NCBI GenBank assembly: GCA_030248135.1
Contig: JASANC010004853.1
Location: forward strand, 99,045 to 163,044
Direction of reading: 5' to 3'
Origin: Theristus sp. LFF4_11
Lineage: Eukaryota > Nematoda > Chromadorea > Monhysterida > Xyalidae
DNA length: 64,000 bases
In this document: in pieces, positions 11,901 to 22,590 of the stretch
Layout: each line of letters opens with the position of its first letter
How positions within the stretch are numbered: position 1 is the first letter of the stretch
Translations under genes and position numbers: made by a program
The notes under the pieces: generated by a model
Database searches by the model: none
What the model saw: the letters and a program-made list of their open reading frames with translations, nothing else
What the model was told of the DNA's origin: nothing

Positions 11901-14900
11901 CAAACAAAATGCACACTAATTTTGTGTGAATGACTATTCCAGTTAACTACCGTATTACCTCTAATAAACCCCCATGGGGGTTTATTTCTTCAGCGACTTC
12001 TGGGGGTGGGGGTTTATTTTTGGGGGGGGGGGGCTTTATTTTTGGGGGGGGGGTTATTTGGAAACCATTTTTAGGAGTGGGTAAAATGGCAAAAATACCT
12101 TCCATGGCAGGAAGGAAGTCGCAGAAACTTCTACTCTACATAGAAATTTCCTTTTACAACAGCCTTTTGTAATGAAATTACCATTAACTCATCCATTTGG
12201 GGCCTTTGGTAGCACAATTTCATCATTTTCACTGCAACCAGCCACTGAATTCACTGTTTATGTGTATGTTTTTCTGGGTATGTGTTTCAAACAGGTTTCC
12301 AATAATCCCCCATGGGGGATTATTTTGGGGGGGGGATTATTTGGAAACTTGTCGAGGGGGTGGGGGTTTATTTTTGGGGGGGGGGGTTTAATTTTGGGGG
12401 GGGGGTTTAATAGAGGTAATACGGTAACCAGGACAACCACGGGCAAGTGGTAACCAACCGACTTCCATTTACCGCCATGTTGATCAAAATCTCAAGTCAA
12501 ATTTAACCAATCAACTAACAGACATCATTTTCAGTCACTCACCTCTGCGTCATTGATATAATGCACTTCATCAAAGATCACCCACTCCAGTTCACGAACC
12601 GTTTCAGAGCCGTTGTACAACATGGACCTGGGAACAAAAATCTCCGACCGTTTTCATAATTGAACCAAAAACCAACAACAAACACCGTTTGATATTCAAA
12701 CGCAGCAATAATCAAGGAGTGCCTCGTGATTCATGCAAAATGTACTCATTCAACATCAACTCAAGGCTCAGAAATGAAATGCATCCCGACCGAATCAAGT
12801 GGTCGACAAAAAGTGAACCTATTGCTTGAAGACACAGTCCACAGCAATGCCTGCACAGAAAGGCACGCATCCGTGATCACCAACTAATCAGCTGATTGGC
12901 TACAACTTAGAGTTGAACGTTAAAGAAAATCAGAATAAAAACACTCCGAAACCAAACCACACGCAATTTGCTCAAAATTCAAAAAAAAACAGAAGGTACA
13001 CAAGAAAAACACTCAAAATCGAAAACTGTCACAAACATTTGCGGAAACCAAACAGCAAAATCTCAAAACCGTGCGGCACCTCAAAATCTCCGTGGTCATC
13101 ACGAGACAGAAGGCGCCTGCGTGCAACTGGATGTCGCCGGTGATGAGGCCGACGTCGCTGAAGACGAGCCGGAAATCGCGGAACTTCTGATTCGACAGCG
13201 CCTTTATCGGCGACGTGTAGATGGCCCGTGTTTGGTGGCGTTCACAGAGCGCGATTGCGTGCTCAGCAACCACCTGAGATTGGAGATAAAAAATAAAATT
13301 GCGATTGCGATTGCATCTAAAATTACCGACACTATTATCTTTTCTGTTGATTCCGCCACTGAGATACAGAAAAGCACGTAGTTTCATGCTTGATGCGGCA
13401 ATTCTAAGTTGCACAAGTGACCCGACAACCGTAGGGTCACTTGTGACAAATTTTGAATTGCCGCGTCAGGTATGAAATTGATTTCAAGTCTATCAGTGCA
13501 CTGAATCGCAGGACCATCGCAGTGGACAAAACTCGCAAAATAGAAACAGACACGTCAGAAAAATACAAAAACAGGCGAGACCGTTTTGCCGGCAGATGTG
13601 TGCGCTGCGACGAAGACACTTTCGCCTCGCTCCAGGCAAAGCACCGCCTGTTGCTGCCAAATGTCCAACTCGAATGGGTACCTGAGAGTTGGGCAATTTC
13701 GAAGGTCAGGATGGGATGCGATGGAATAATGGACACTGTGAATTGTGCGGTACCACTGCACCGCCCGCACACGTGATCACCAACCAACCAATCATCTGAT
13801 AGCCTATAATTTAGATTTCGACTGTACGTCCGATCCATCAATAAAGCGCACCGTTTTGCGAGCCGAGCTCTAATATGAGCGTAGTCTGCAGGGGCGTGCA
13901 CACAATCGACCACGGTTGCGAATTGGTGTTGTTGTTTCTGCTTGTCAGTTGACGAATCGTTGCCAATCTTCTCAGCGGGTGTTGCCAGGCGAGTCTCCGC
14001 ATCCAGACGCACGACGACAGGGTGGCTGGCTTTACTCAGTACTTCCTGACGACAAAATCACAGTCGTGCATGAACAGTTTTCTGGTCCTCTGGAAAAAAA
14101 TGCAGCCAAATGCACCTGTTCCAATTCGGACTCGGCATTCGCGATCGCTTCATCTGACAACGGCACGTGTGGCTGGAAAAGTTTTGGAAAAATTTCGAGT
14201 CCCCGAAATTGTCTACATCATAATAATTCGTTATTAGTGAACTAACGCACGTCCGACAATTCCATGTTTTCTAAAATTGTCACAGATTGATTGGCTGATA
14301 CATATGGCCAGCAGATCTCCCATATTGCACCAGTCAAATCAACCAAATTTACAACACAACTTTTGCCCAAGGCTCCGCGTTCTGAAGGTGCTCGATAAAA
14401 AAAAATACCGCTCACGTGCGGGCTGCCGCAATGGCGGCAAATTCCAACAACAACAAACAGCTTTACAATTTACAAATTCAAATTCAAGCGCTCAAAATCA
14501 CGAAAATATGACGCAAATCATTCCACTTACCAATGAATGCACGTCGTCCCGAACCGCAGGCAATTCATTTCCATTTAAAGCCTGATTCGCTTTGTCATCT
14601 TGATGATCCGAAACCGACGCCACATCAAACTGCTGCAGTTCCATTCCAGTCGCGCCAATCAAGTCCATCAGTTCAAGAAAGTCATTCGTTTCATTTTCGT
14701 CATCTTGCGGGTGTTCCGGAGCAACTGGCGTTTCCACCGTCTCAGGGATGTTTACCGAATCGTCACGTTTCGCAGAAGATGAAAGAAAATCAATACCCAC
14801 ACTCGAACCGGGTGCAGTGGTGCACAGACCTTCCAGTGGAACTGAAAATCGAGATGCGAAATCAAAAATTTTGATCCAGCACGCTGATTGGCCGCAGTGG

Positions 14901-17900
14901 AGTGGAACTAGGGATGGAGCCGGTTCCGGTCCGGATTCCGGATTCCGGATTCCGGCGCCTAAAATTGGATCCGGATCCGGTCCGGATTCCGGCGCAATTT
15001 TGCCGGATCCGGCCGGATCCGGCCGGAATGGCCGAGACCCGCGAAACCAGTTGATTCCTCCGTTTCAGAGCTGTTCAATGGTTTGACAAATTTGTTTCGG
15101 TGCTTTGTTGGTTTTGTTGTTGTGCATTTGACATGTGATCAGTGAGCGTTTCTTTAGTTTGGTGTTCTGTTCAATGGTAAATGGTTCACTGCTTTTGTCT
15201 TGAGTGGTAAACTTATGTGCAGCATCGTCCACTTTAAAAAACGTGGCTGCCAGCTTTTGACCGACGTTGTTGATGAAAAATAGCAGTTTTTTTTGAAATC
15301 AGCTATCTTCGTTGGTCATATTCAGTTAGCTGTCAAACAGTTGCTTTTTTGTGAGCCCCAGAACACCAGCGATTTTAGCGACGTGTGTTACCGTGGGTGT
15401 GCGGGGGTGCCGTGATCCCCTAAAACCCGATAAACCCCCCCCCAACGACGAATCCACGAGACGACGAATCCATTTCAATGGTGTTGCCCGCCGTTTGCGC
15501 ACTGAGGCAGCGCATCGAACAAGTCGATGCGAGTGGCATTGGTACGACGAAAAAAACGCTGCTGACCAGCATCGACACACGCTTCCGTGCGCTTTTCCAC
15601 AACGAATCCAACATCATGGCCACGTACGTTGATCCACGATTCAAGAATACTGCAGTCGTCTTCGAAAATGAAGGCGCGATTCGTTGTAAACTGCTTCACA
15701 TTGCAAAGAAAATCTTGAAACGACCGGAGACGCCCACAAACTGCGACGATACATCCGAGATCGCGAACAACGACGATGACGAAAGTGAACGTGAGCCCGA
15801 ACCAAAAAAGAAATCGACTGGCTTCTACGGAGGCATCGAGTTTCACGCTGCGCGACCGCCCAACCAGTCAGGCGAATCCAGTCTCGAGGACGAACTGCGC
15901 GGCTAAATGAATATGTACGAGTCGGATGATTTTATCGACGAACCGGACAAAAGTGATCTAATGCTAGGCTTTGGCGGCTGAACTCGTTTGAAATACCCCA
16001 AAGTTTCGACAATCGCGCGCAGATACCTGGCACCGCTACCAACAAGCGTGGCAAGCGAACGAATGTTCTGTGAAGCCAGGCAGGTGTTTGTGTACAGCCG
16101 ATCTCGTCTGTCAACTCAGAACGCCGAAAAGGTCATGTTTCTGAATGGAGTGTTGCCAGCACTTGATTATCCCTATACGATGTGAATTTTGTCAATTGTT
16201 GTTGTAATTTTTGGTTGGTTCACGTGCTGTGTCTTGCTGACTTTGTTTCTGTGTCTGTGCTGTTTTATGCTGAAAATGTGATGAAGAAGCGACGAAATGT
16301 GCGTAGATGTTTTTTAGACATAAAAAGGCCATTCCGGTCCGGATTCCGGCAATTTTTGCCGGATCCGGCCCGGCCGGAATGGACTTTTGCCGGATCCGGC
16401 CCGGATTCCGGCAAATTTGCCGGATCCATCCCTAAGTGGAACCAAAGATTTTCGAACCCAACGTTACAATTTTAAACAGAAGTTCAATGAAAAACCCAAC
16501 CCGGATCTTCCACCTAACATTGAACTTCCGATTACAAAAATGTCAAAAAAAACTACACACAACAAACCAAGATCCAAGAGGTCGACAACACCATCACTTG
16601 CACTCGGCTGTTCGTGCGCCAACAAAGCGTCAAGGTCCTCTTCCATGCCACCTAGAAATCTACTATCTACTATCTACTATATACTAAAATAATACTTTGT
16701 CTGTCTGTCTGTCTGTCTGTCCAACTTTTTGCTATTTAAGGTAGCGAAATCAAAATGTTGCTATCACTTTTTTAACAATTTTTCTGTGCGAATCATTTAC
16801 TCTCTTTTGGTGTTCAACAACGAGTCATCATGATTCATTCAGTGCTGTCATCAGCGTTCCGTCGCAATGGTCAGGTTGTTGGTGGTGATGTAAAAAGATG
16901 AAATTAAAATGTGCGGGAACAAATTGCTCCAAAGAAGCCATTATCTCACAGAATGGACGGCACATCCGATTATGATATCAATAGCAAGAATTGGAAAAAC
17001 GGGTCTCCCAATAAAACGAATTTGCAACTTTGAAAAACCAACAGAAACCAAATTGGCTTTTGAATTTTTTTTCACGCAAAAGTGGTTTTCCAGTAAATAA
17101 TAATCGAATCCCATATTTTTTCTGAACCAAATATACGGGTAAGGTTGATTTGATGCGGAACATTCGATCAAAGCAAAATGAAACAGGTCATGAAGATCGA
17201 TTGTGAGGGCACTAAACTAACAGCAGTTTTTACAATGTTTTAACTAAAATTCTGTGACTTTTAAAAAGCAAAAATTGTGAACACAATTGTGAACTCAAGA
17301 AACTAAAATCATATTGTTTAAAAAACAATTTGTGAAAAGGGGTTATATAAAAACAAAATGGTATTGTGAAATAAAGGGTATCGATTCCGGCCAGGTTGTA
17401 AAATAAAAAATAAAGGGCCTGGGTAAATTAGGATTTGAAAAATGATTGTAAACAATCAAGTCACGTTTGAAAATTTCAGTAACCAAAAAAATCAAAGGGA
17501 ACGACTTCCCTTTAACAGAGTTTAACTTCTAACCGAGAGCAAACGGGAGCGAAATTCATAGTTTGGAAAAGAATTTTAACGATTGCAAAAACAGAGTATA
17601 AAAGTTTTTGAATTGATGAACTGTTGTATAATTGAACCGAATCGAAAAGCTTGACAGAAAATTGATGTTTGAAAATCACTTTTAAAAAGCAAGCGGGTTT
17701 GAAATAAAAAATGGGGATGTGCCCAAGGAATAAACGGTATCAACAATTTAAACGCATGAAAGCTTTGGTTAAAAACTCAACGGTTTCCAGTTCAGGAAAA
17801 CAAAGAATAATTGTACGGGGTGACCTTGCCTGTTAACAATAAATTTATCGGGCCGTAGGACGGGTAACTGCTATATAAAAATACTCTGTCGTCCGTCTGT

Positions 17901-20495
17901 CTGTGTCCGTCCAACTTTTTGTATTTAAGGTAGGAAATCAAAATTTGCTTCACTTTTTAACAATTTTTCTGTGCAGCTCACTTTCTTTCTTTTGGTGTTC
18001 AACAACGAGTATCATGATTATTCAGTTCTTTCCTAACGTTCGTCGCAATGGTCAGTCAACCAGAAAAATCTAACCGGAACGAGTTGCTTTAACCGAGTTT
18101 ACTAACTAACCGAGAACAAACGGGAGAACAAATTAATTATTAGAAAAATTTAGGATTGAAAATCAGCGAAACAGAGTATAAAAGATTTTGATAGTTGACA
18201 CCGAACCGAAAAGCTGAAAACAAAATTTGAAACGTTTGAAAAGCATTTTCAAAAATCGAGCGGATTTTTCGAGCTAACAAAAGCGGAACGCTTGCCCCAA
18301 ACAATAAACGGAGAGGCGGTTCCAAACACAAGAAGAGGCATGGTAACGGTTTGGAAAAGGGGTATGAGGTCGCCAAAACAAATCTAAAGTCCGTATACGG
18401 GAGTAACCCTACTGTTGTTTAGTGGTAATGTAAAAAGATGAGATTTAGTGGGGAACGATTCAAAGAAGCCATTTCCAAGTGAGGAATCCGATATGTGATA
18501 GAAGATTGAAAAACGGGTTCCAATAAAACAATGCGATTTGAAAAATCAACAGAACGAAACGGCTTTTGAATTTTTTTCACACAGAAGTGGTTTTCCTGTG
18601 AATAAATTGAATCTATTTTTTCGAACCAAATACACGGGTAACATTGATGCGGAAATTCGATCAAAGCAAAATGAAACAGGTCATGAACATCGATTGTGAG
18701 AGCACTAAACAAACAGCAGTTTTTACAAGATAAAACTCAATTTGTGACTTTCAAAAAGCAAAATTGTAGTGAACACAAATTGCAATTTTGAAACAGCAGA
18801 AACTGAAATATGTTGTTTAAAAAACATTTGTGCAAAAGGGGTTACTATGGGATTGTGCAAATAAACGGGTATCGATTCCGGCCATGAGTTCTGTAAAATA
18901 AAAAATAAACGGGCCTCTTTGGGTTAAACTAAGGACTTGAAAAAAGAAATTATCAAACAAACAAAAAAGTCACGTTTGAACAATTTCAGTAACCTGAAAA
19001 TCTAACGGGAAGATTGCGTTTAACAGAGTTTAACTTAATAACCGAGAACAAACGGGTTCAGAAAAAAATTTAAATGCAAAATCAGCGAAACAGTGTCATA
19101 AAAAATCATTTTTGACATAGAATTGACACCGAATCGAAAAGCTTGAAAACAAACATTTGAAGCGTTTGAAAAGTACTTTTAAAAATCGAGCGGGTTCTCT
19201 AGATAAAAATAAAAGTGCAACGCTTGCCCCAAACAATAAACGGTATCAACGAATTTAAACGCATAAAAGCTTTGGTTAAAAAATCAACACATTTCCGCGG
19301 GTGCACCTTGCTGTTAACAAAATCGCAAACATTTCTTACCCGGGCCGTAGGCACGGGTCAACTGCTAGTACAAAAAAATGATAGACAACTATCGTACATT
19401 TCCGTCAAAACCAGAAAAAAAGGAATACTGATCGGCTGCGTGCTGAGTCATGTTAAAGCTGGGTCACTCGAGCGATTTTGGATTCCCACATAAAGAACGA
19501 AACTATGTAGTTTACGTTCATGTCTGCACAGATATTGTGTCGCAGAACCTGAAAAAAATAATGAAAATCTTTACCTGGCAAGAACGGGATCTTGCTGCCA
19601 GAGCGCCCGAGCAGTCGCTCCTTTGGATCGGCGACATCCACCGCCGTCGGTTTACGATCGAGACGCAGCGCGTTACTGTTGCCAGTGTACTCAGCTCGCA
19701 CTCGTTCGTGATAGGCAACGATCTGACATGAGCTTGAACTTGAACATTTTATCAGCAACAGCAATGACAAACAACGACAAAAATTGAAATTGAGAAACAT
19801 TTTCGAAACTCGCGCAAAGATTCTCTCCTCACCTCGCCGGTGGCCGCGTCTCGCTGGAATTGCAGCTCGGTCAGTAACGGCAGCGGTGGCACTTGCAGCA
19901 GCGAACGCAGTTCGGCACGAGTGGGCGATTGCGCTCTGGAAACGTTGGGGAGAAATAGATGACGTCACGGCATAAACCAACATTTATGCCATGGCATTCA
20001 GTTCATGGTGTAAACCACTGCGGTCGAAAGCGAAATTATAGGGAATCAGCTGATTAGCTGGTGATCACGTAATGCGTGCTTTCTGTGCAAAACAACACTC
20101 CGCCCCACCACAGCAATGCCTGCACAGAAAGCATGCGTCACGTGACCTAATACGCTGATTCCCTACATTTTATTCGAGTTCGACTGTTTGTCAATGTCAT
20201 TATTCCAATGTATCGAATGCAACCAATTTTTCAAAGTTTCGTAGAAACCCCAAAATAATTGGCAGAACTAAGCGGCTCTCGCGATTTTTTTGGAGCAACA
20301 GCCGTCTTATGAGCTGCCCTCTCACTCGAACAAATCGAAGACCAACGAAACAAGCACCGACTTTACGGTCATTTCCGGGCGATTGCAGTGCAGAGGTCGC
20401 AGCAACTCAACAGTGACCTCCGATTGTAATGCTTCCGAAACAACAGTCGAACCGCGATCAGGCATTGAACCACTCGCTGCGGTGGTGGTGGCCAT
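2937..20495 (-). CDS. SKIV2L: Ski2-type DExH RNA helicase (Ski complex), 26 exons
   Basis: Minus-strand join, 5' to 3': 20495-20362, 19935-19833, 19722-19575, 16651-16568, 14841-14531, 14172-14116, 14045-13852, 13681-13582, 13273-13080, 12627-12543, 11737-11631, 11126-10980, 10630-10462, 10041-9925, 9718-9623, 9192-9082, 8591-8455, 8171-8075, 7486-7227, 6766-6634, 6217-5814, 5371-5155, 4886-4776, 4361-4149, 3521-3381, 3140-2937. All phases agree, giving 1357 codons plus stop (animal Ski2 is usually about 1250). Known role of the family: ATP-driven helicase of the cytoplasmic Ski complex that threads mRNA into the exosome. Motifs seen: I AHTSAGKT (about residue 370), II DEVH (about 464), III SAT, VI QMAGRAGRRG across the exon 17/18 junction, and the C-terminal DSHCT-type end [11 protein letters not shown]. 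An RGG-rich stretch lies at about residues 572-600 and an Asp/Asn run in exon 21. Exon 1 rests only on phase and a GTCGGT donor used elsewhere in the gene; the rest is well supported by similarity. Confidence 0.94.
4519..4733. mobile_element. Family-L MITE (copy 2)
   Basis: It has the same termini and core as the other L copies, and a short direct duplication of GGGGCTGAGTCAGTCAGTCA at about 4616-4655. It lies in the Ski2 intron between exons 23 and 24, 43 bp from the donor of exon 23. Confidence 0.75.
5505..5655. mobile_element. Family-L MITE fragment (copy 3)
   Basis: One terminus (GGTTCTGCGATTCAGTGCG followed by GTAGAAAGGAAACT) and the central part are present. It lies in the Ski2 intron between exons 21 and 22, in the opposite orientation to most other copies. 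Confidence 0.6.
5940..5990. repeat. GTTGTCGTC minisatellite inside a Ski2 exon
   Basis: Tandem 9-mer within exon 21. On the coding (minus) strand it gives an Asp/Asn run ([13 protein letters not shown]). It is in frame, so length change would alter only an acidic loop. Confidence 0.8.
6963..7146. mobile_element. Family-L MITE, diverged (copy 4)
   Basis: A diverged copy with termini still recognisable (CACATCGAGTCGCAGAATC at the high end). It lies in the Ski2 intron after exon 19, 81 bp from that exon's donor. Confidence 0.55.
7545..7709. mobile_element. Tc1/mariner-type MITE, family A (copy 1)
   Basis: Terminal inverted repeats begin CAGTCGAACTCTAAAT and run into GGGAATCAGCTGATTGGTT. The left end is preceded by TA. 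The middle is a second palindrome around GCATGCTTTCTGTGCA / TGCACAGAAAGCATGC. It lies in the Ski2 intron between exons 18 and 19. Confidence 0.85.
8229..8423. mobile_element. Family-L MITE (copy 5)
   Basis: The best-preserved L copy: TTTTGGTCCCGAGACTCAAT at one end and TTTAGGTTCTGCAACTGAAT (reverse strand) at the other. It fills most of the 283-bp Ski2 intron between exons 17 and 18 and starts 32 bp from the donor of exon 17. Confidence 0.8.
11214..11390 (+). mobile_element. tRNA-related SINE (copy 1)
   Basis: An A-box-like TGGCCTGGTGGTAGTGCG starts at 11218. No intact B box is seen. The 3' part CTCTGGGTTAGCCCTGGCTA followed by an A/C-rich tail recurs at about 22515-22580, which defines a dispersed family. 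It lies in the Ski2 intron between exons 11 and 12. Confidence 0.65.
11437..11577. mobile_element. Tc1/mariner-type MITE, family B (copy 2)
   Basis: Ends CAGTCCATCTGG and GCGAGACAGACTG are flanked by TA. Interior repeats of GACCAACCAATCAGCGCTGA are arranged in tandem. It sits about 50 bp downstream of the donor of Ski2 exon 11. Confidence 0.85.
11948..12426. mobile_element. G-run MITE, family C (copy 1)
   Basis: Terminal inverted repeats TACCGTATTACCTCTA / TAGAGGTAATACGGTA enclose subterminal runs of 8-12 G separated by TTTATTTT, with a non-repetitive centre. It lies in the Ski2 intron between exons 10 and 11. The G-runs could fold as quadruplexes (inference). A truncated inverted copy is at 59971-60267. 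Confidence 0.8.
12818..12915. mobile_element. Family-A MITE, half copy
   Basis: Only the right half is present (GCACGCATCCGTGATCACCA, then ATCAGCTGATTGGCTA and a decayed terminus). It lies in the Ski2 intron between exons 9 and 10. Confidence 0.55.
13376..13515. mobile_element. Family-L MITE (copy 6)
   Basis: A shorter L copy whose two halves (GTTTCATGCTTGATGCGGCA and its approximate inverse) meet at a palindromic centre near 13432. It lies 67 bp from the donor of Ski2 exon 8. Confidence 0.65.
13772..13828. mobile_element. Family-A MITE, half copy
   Basis: Only the right end is present (ACGTGATCACCAACC, then ATAATTTAGATTTCGACTGTA). It begins about 24 bp past the donor of Ski2 exon 7. Confidence 0.55.
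14909..16434 (+). mobile_element. Degenerate hAT DNA transposon with 8-bp target duplication
   Basis: The flanking 8-bp direct repeat AGTGGAAC (14901-14908 and 16435-16442) brackets inverted termini TAGGGATGGAGCCGG / CCGGATCCATCCCTA. Subterminal CCGGATCCGG repeats are present at both ends. The interior encodes remnants of a hAT transposase. It is inserted in the Ski2 intron between exons 4 and 5. A 95-bp deletion derivative is at 31452-31546. Confidence 0.93.
15478..16185 (+). pseudogene. hAT transposase remnant (C-terminal part)
   Basis: The reading frame covers the C-terminal catalytic/insertion region (DTRFRALF..., [10 protein letters not shown]) and the hAT dimerisation domain ([43 protein letters not shown]). 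It is broken by in-frame stops at about 15904 and 15979. The N-terminal half, including any BED zinc finger, is missing or unreadable, so it cannot make active transposase. Confidence 0.85.
16659..19368 (+). mobile_element. Non-autonomous Helitron, tandem/composite
   Basis: The 5' end reads TCTACTATCTACTATATACT followed by (TCTG)n. The 3' end has a hairpin-forming CGGGCCGTAGGCACGGG and closes with CTAG before T. A 5' TC, 3' hairpin and CTRR with insertion between A and T are Helitron hallmarks. A second 3'-like end (CGGGCCGTAGGACGGG, 17850-17866) is immediately followed by a second TGTCCGTCC-type 5' start, so at least two units lie head to tail. Internal segments recur two to three times (16886/18421; 17540/18118/19046). 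No Rep/helicase is encoded. It fills the Ski2 intron between exons 3 and 4, starting 6 bp upstream of exon 4's acceptor. Confidence 0.8.
19425..19552. mobile_element. Family-L MITE, diverged (copy 7)
   Basis: Partial L copy with the terminus TGTCGCAGAACCTGAAAAAA at its high end. It lies 23 bp from the donor of Ski2 exon 3. Confidence 0.5.
20020..20186. mobile_element. Tc1/mariner-type MITE, family A (copy 2)
   Basis: GGGAATCAGCTGATTAGCTG on the left and GCTGATTCCCTACATTTTAT plus GAGTTCGACTG on the right, with the internal GCTTTCTGTGCA palindrome. It lies in Ski2 intron 1. Confidence 0.8.
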
Positions 20496-21035
20496 TTTCG
20501 GTCAAACTTCTTATTCTCTGAATTTTCTGCAGAATTTTGATTGCTGTTTTTGTTTCTCGAAAATTGTTATTCACGTTCAATTTCGTTTGCTGCATTTCTG
20601 CTGAATACAACAGTTGGATTGCGACCATTAACAAATAACGGAGAGCCAATATCACACATACACACACAAAAGTTGATTTTTATTTATAAATTATCCTTTG
20701 GCCTCAATCACCAATCACACAATATTTGGTGTCGCGTCATCAATTTTTTCGAAACAAGTCCGAAAAATACAACAGTATCCGCAAAAACTGCAACACGCCA
20801 CTGTGATTTCGTCATGCAAAATCCTGGTCTTTGACGACCGGCACACGATTTTCGCAAGCACTGTTAAACAATTCGTCCATCACAAATTATAGGCAATAAA
20901 AATCATTACAAGCTAACCCAATCTGTCCGGCAGATTTCTCCTATTTGGGCACTTTTCTGTTCTTAAACCGACAAACTGAGAAGAATAAAAAAAATAAAAC
21001 AGTTCTTTAATCAAAACAATTACAATAAAACCGGG
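20496..21035. other. Spacer upstream of Ski2
   Basis: This is AT-rich sequence between the modelled Ski2 start and the stop of the next minus-strand gene. I see no gene or repeat family; it probably holds the Ski2 promoter and 5' UTR. Confidence 0.4.
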
Positions 21036-22462
21036 TCATATCACGGTTGCTGGACGGAAACGCTGCTTTTTTCGCGTTTCCGTTTCAGAAATCGAGGGCA
21101 GCTGATGTTTTCGCCTGTTGCTTCTGAGACGTCGACAACTCAACGACGCCATATCACCATCGTGAGCAACATCAGACGGCTCTCCAGTTTTCTCGTTGTT
21201 GTTGACTGAACGTTCTGATGTCCGAGCAGTCTCAGTTTTATTGCGTTGCTTGTTTGCCAGCAACGATGTCGCAGCAGTCTTTATGGTCACCTCGTGGAAA
21301 GCACCGGTGGACAATTTCAGGTGCTGCTCAGTGACACGGAACCGTGATGCTGCAAACTTGTTGCACAACATTGGTGATGTTGCGTTTGTTGACGTTGACG
21401 TCGCTGCTGGCAGCTGGCTTGCGTCGCAGACGACAGCTGACAAACGCACTGGCTCAGGCAAGACGATAGCTGACAAACGCACTGGCTCCGGCATTACGAG
21501 CGTGTCAGATTGAAAATCGGGATCTGGGTTTCCGGGAAAATTTTTTCCGTCGGTCGCTTTCAATGAAAAGCATTTTTGTGACATGATGAGAAAGAAAAAA
21601 CTCGCTTCACTCAACGGACGGGTTCTGTTTGTGGCTGATTGATTATTTTCCTGATGTTTTGGCTAGTCAGCGCATCAAGTTTCAATACTGTCAAACTAAC
21701 GGTCTTCAACTGTTGAATGAGCTGGTGATTAGCTTAATTTTCATGATTTTCTCGAATTCTGAACACCAAAAAATCGAAAACATATAAAACCAGGTCAAAC
21801 GCACCATTGCCACTTGAAGAACAGGTAGTTTCCACTATTTTCACTGGTGTCCGCGGTGCGATTTTGATCGGCCGAAAATGGCAAACGTATTCATCATCAC
21901 CGATTGAGCCCGTGGAAGCACTTGGCTGCAGACCTACAGTGTGCCCGGTGGTGGCGGTGTTCACAGTTTTTTATTATTTGTGGCCCACCCCACCTCACCG
22001 ATTTCAACAATCAAAACCAACGAAGTTGGTGCCGACGTCGGTGGGCCTTCCTATCCAAATGTCACCAAGATCACTTCACAAACAAAATTAGCAACTGGTT
22101 GCAATTGCAAACAATGTAACCGTGCAACAGTTTGACTGAAGACTCTATTTTTTTGAAACAAGCAAGTGCGTGGTCCTCCAACAAGCCCATTATCAGCAAC
22201 CAACCTGCATCGCCTGTATCGACCGACGCTTCAAACGAGTCACACCTGCCACTGTCACTTGACTCGGTCGGCGTTGTGTGCGTTTCGGTGCGCGCATTCA
22301 ATTCGTTCGTTTTCAAACTGACCACTTCAATTGAGGTACTGTGATCGTCATCATCACCTCCATCGGTGCGCTCATTGCTCAGGTCTTTGTCGTCGTCATG
22401 CGCAGAGTTCGCCTCTATCAATCTGGCGTATTTCGATTGCGCGTGCGTTGAGCCCAATGATA
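21036..22462 (-). CDS. Unrecognised low-complexity protein, tentative three exons (5' incomplete)
   Basis: Proposed minus-strand exons: 22462-22205, 21933-21805 and 21634-21036, with consistent phases (G|GTTGGT and G|GTGCGT donors) and a stop at 21036-21038. The encoded protein of about 327 codons is Ser/Thr/Asp-rich and hydrophilic. It has an acidic Asp run in the first exon, the stretch DEYVCHFRPIKIAPRTPVKI in the second, a twice-repeated PEPVRLSA motif in the third and a basic C-terminus. No start exon was found; a SINE remnant lies just upstream of the first exon. I do not recognise the family. Open frames and matching phases support it, but no homology does, so it could be partly chance. 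Confidence 0.4.
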
Positions 22463-22504
22463 CTGCAATTCGTGGCGACAAAAGCAATGAACGAAGTTCG
22501 AGTA

Positions 22505-22590
22505 CCTGGGCTCGTTCTGTACGCTTCTCTGGGTTAGCCCTGGCTAAAAATACCGCCTAAATCCAAACAACAACAGCTTCTGTACAATCA
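22505..22590 (+). mobile_element. tRNA-related SINE, 3' fragment (copy 2)
   Basis: The 3' part GTTCTGTACG, CTCTGGGTTAGCCCTGGCTA and an A/C-rich tail match the 3' end of the copy at 11214-11390. The tRNA-related head is missing. Confidence 0.6.
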
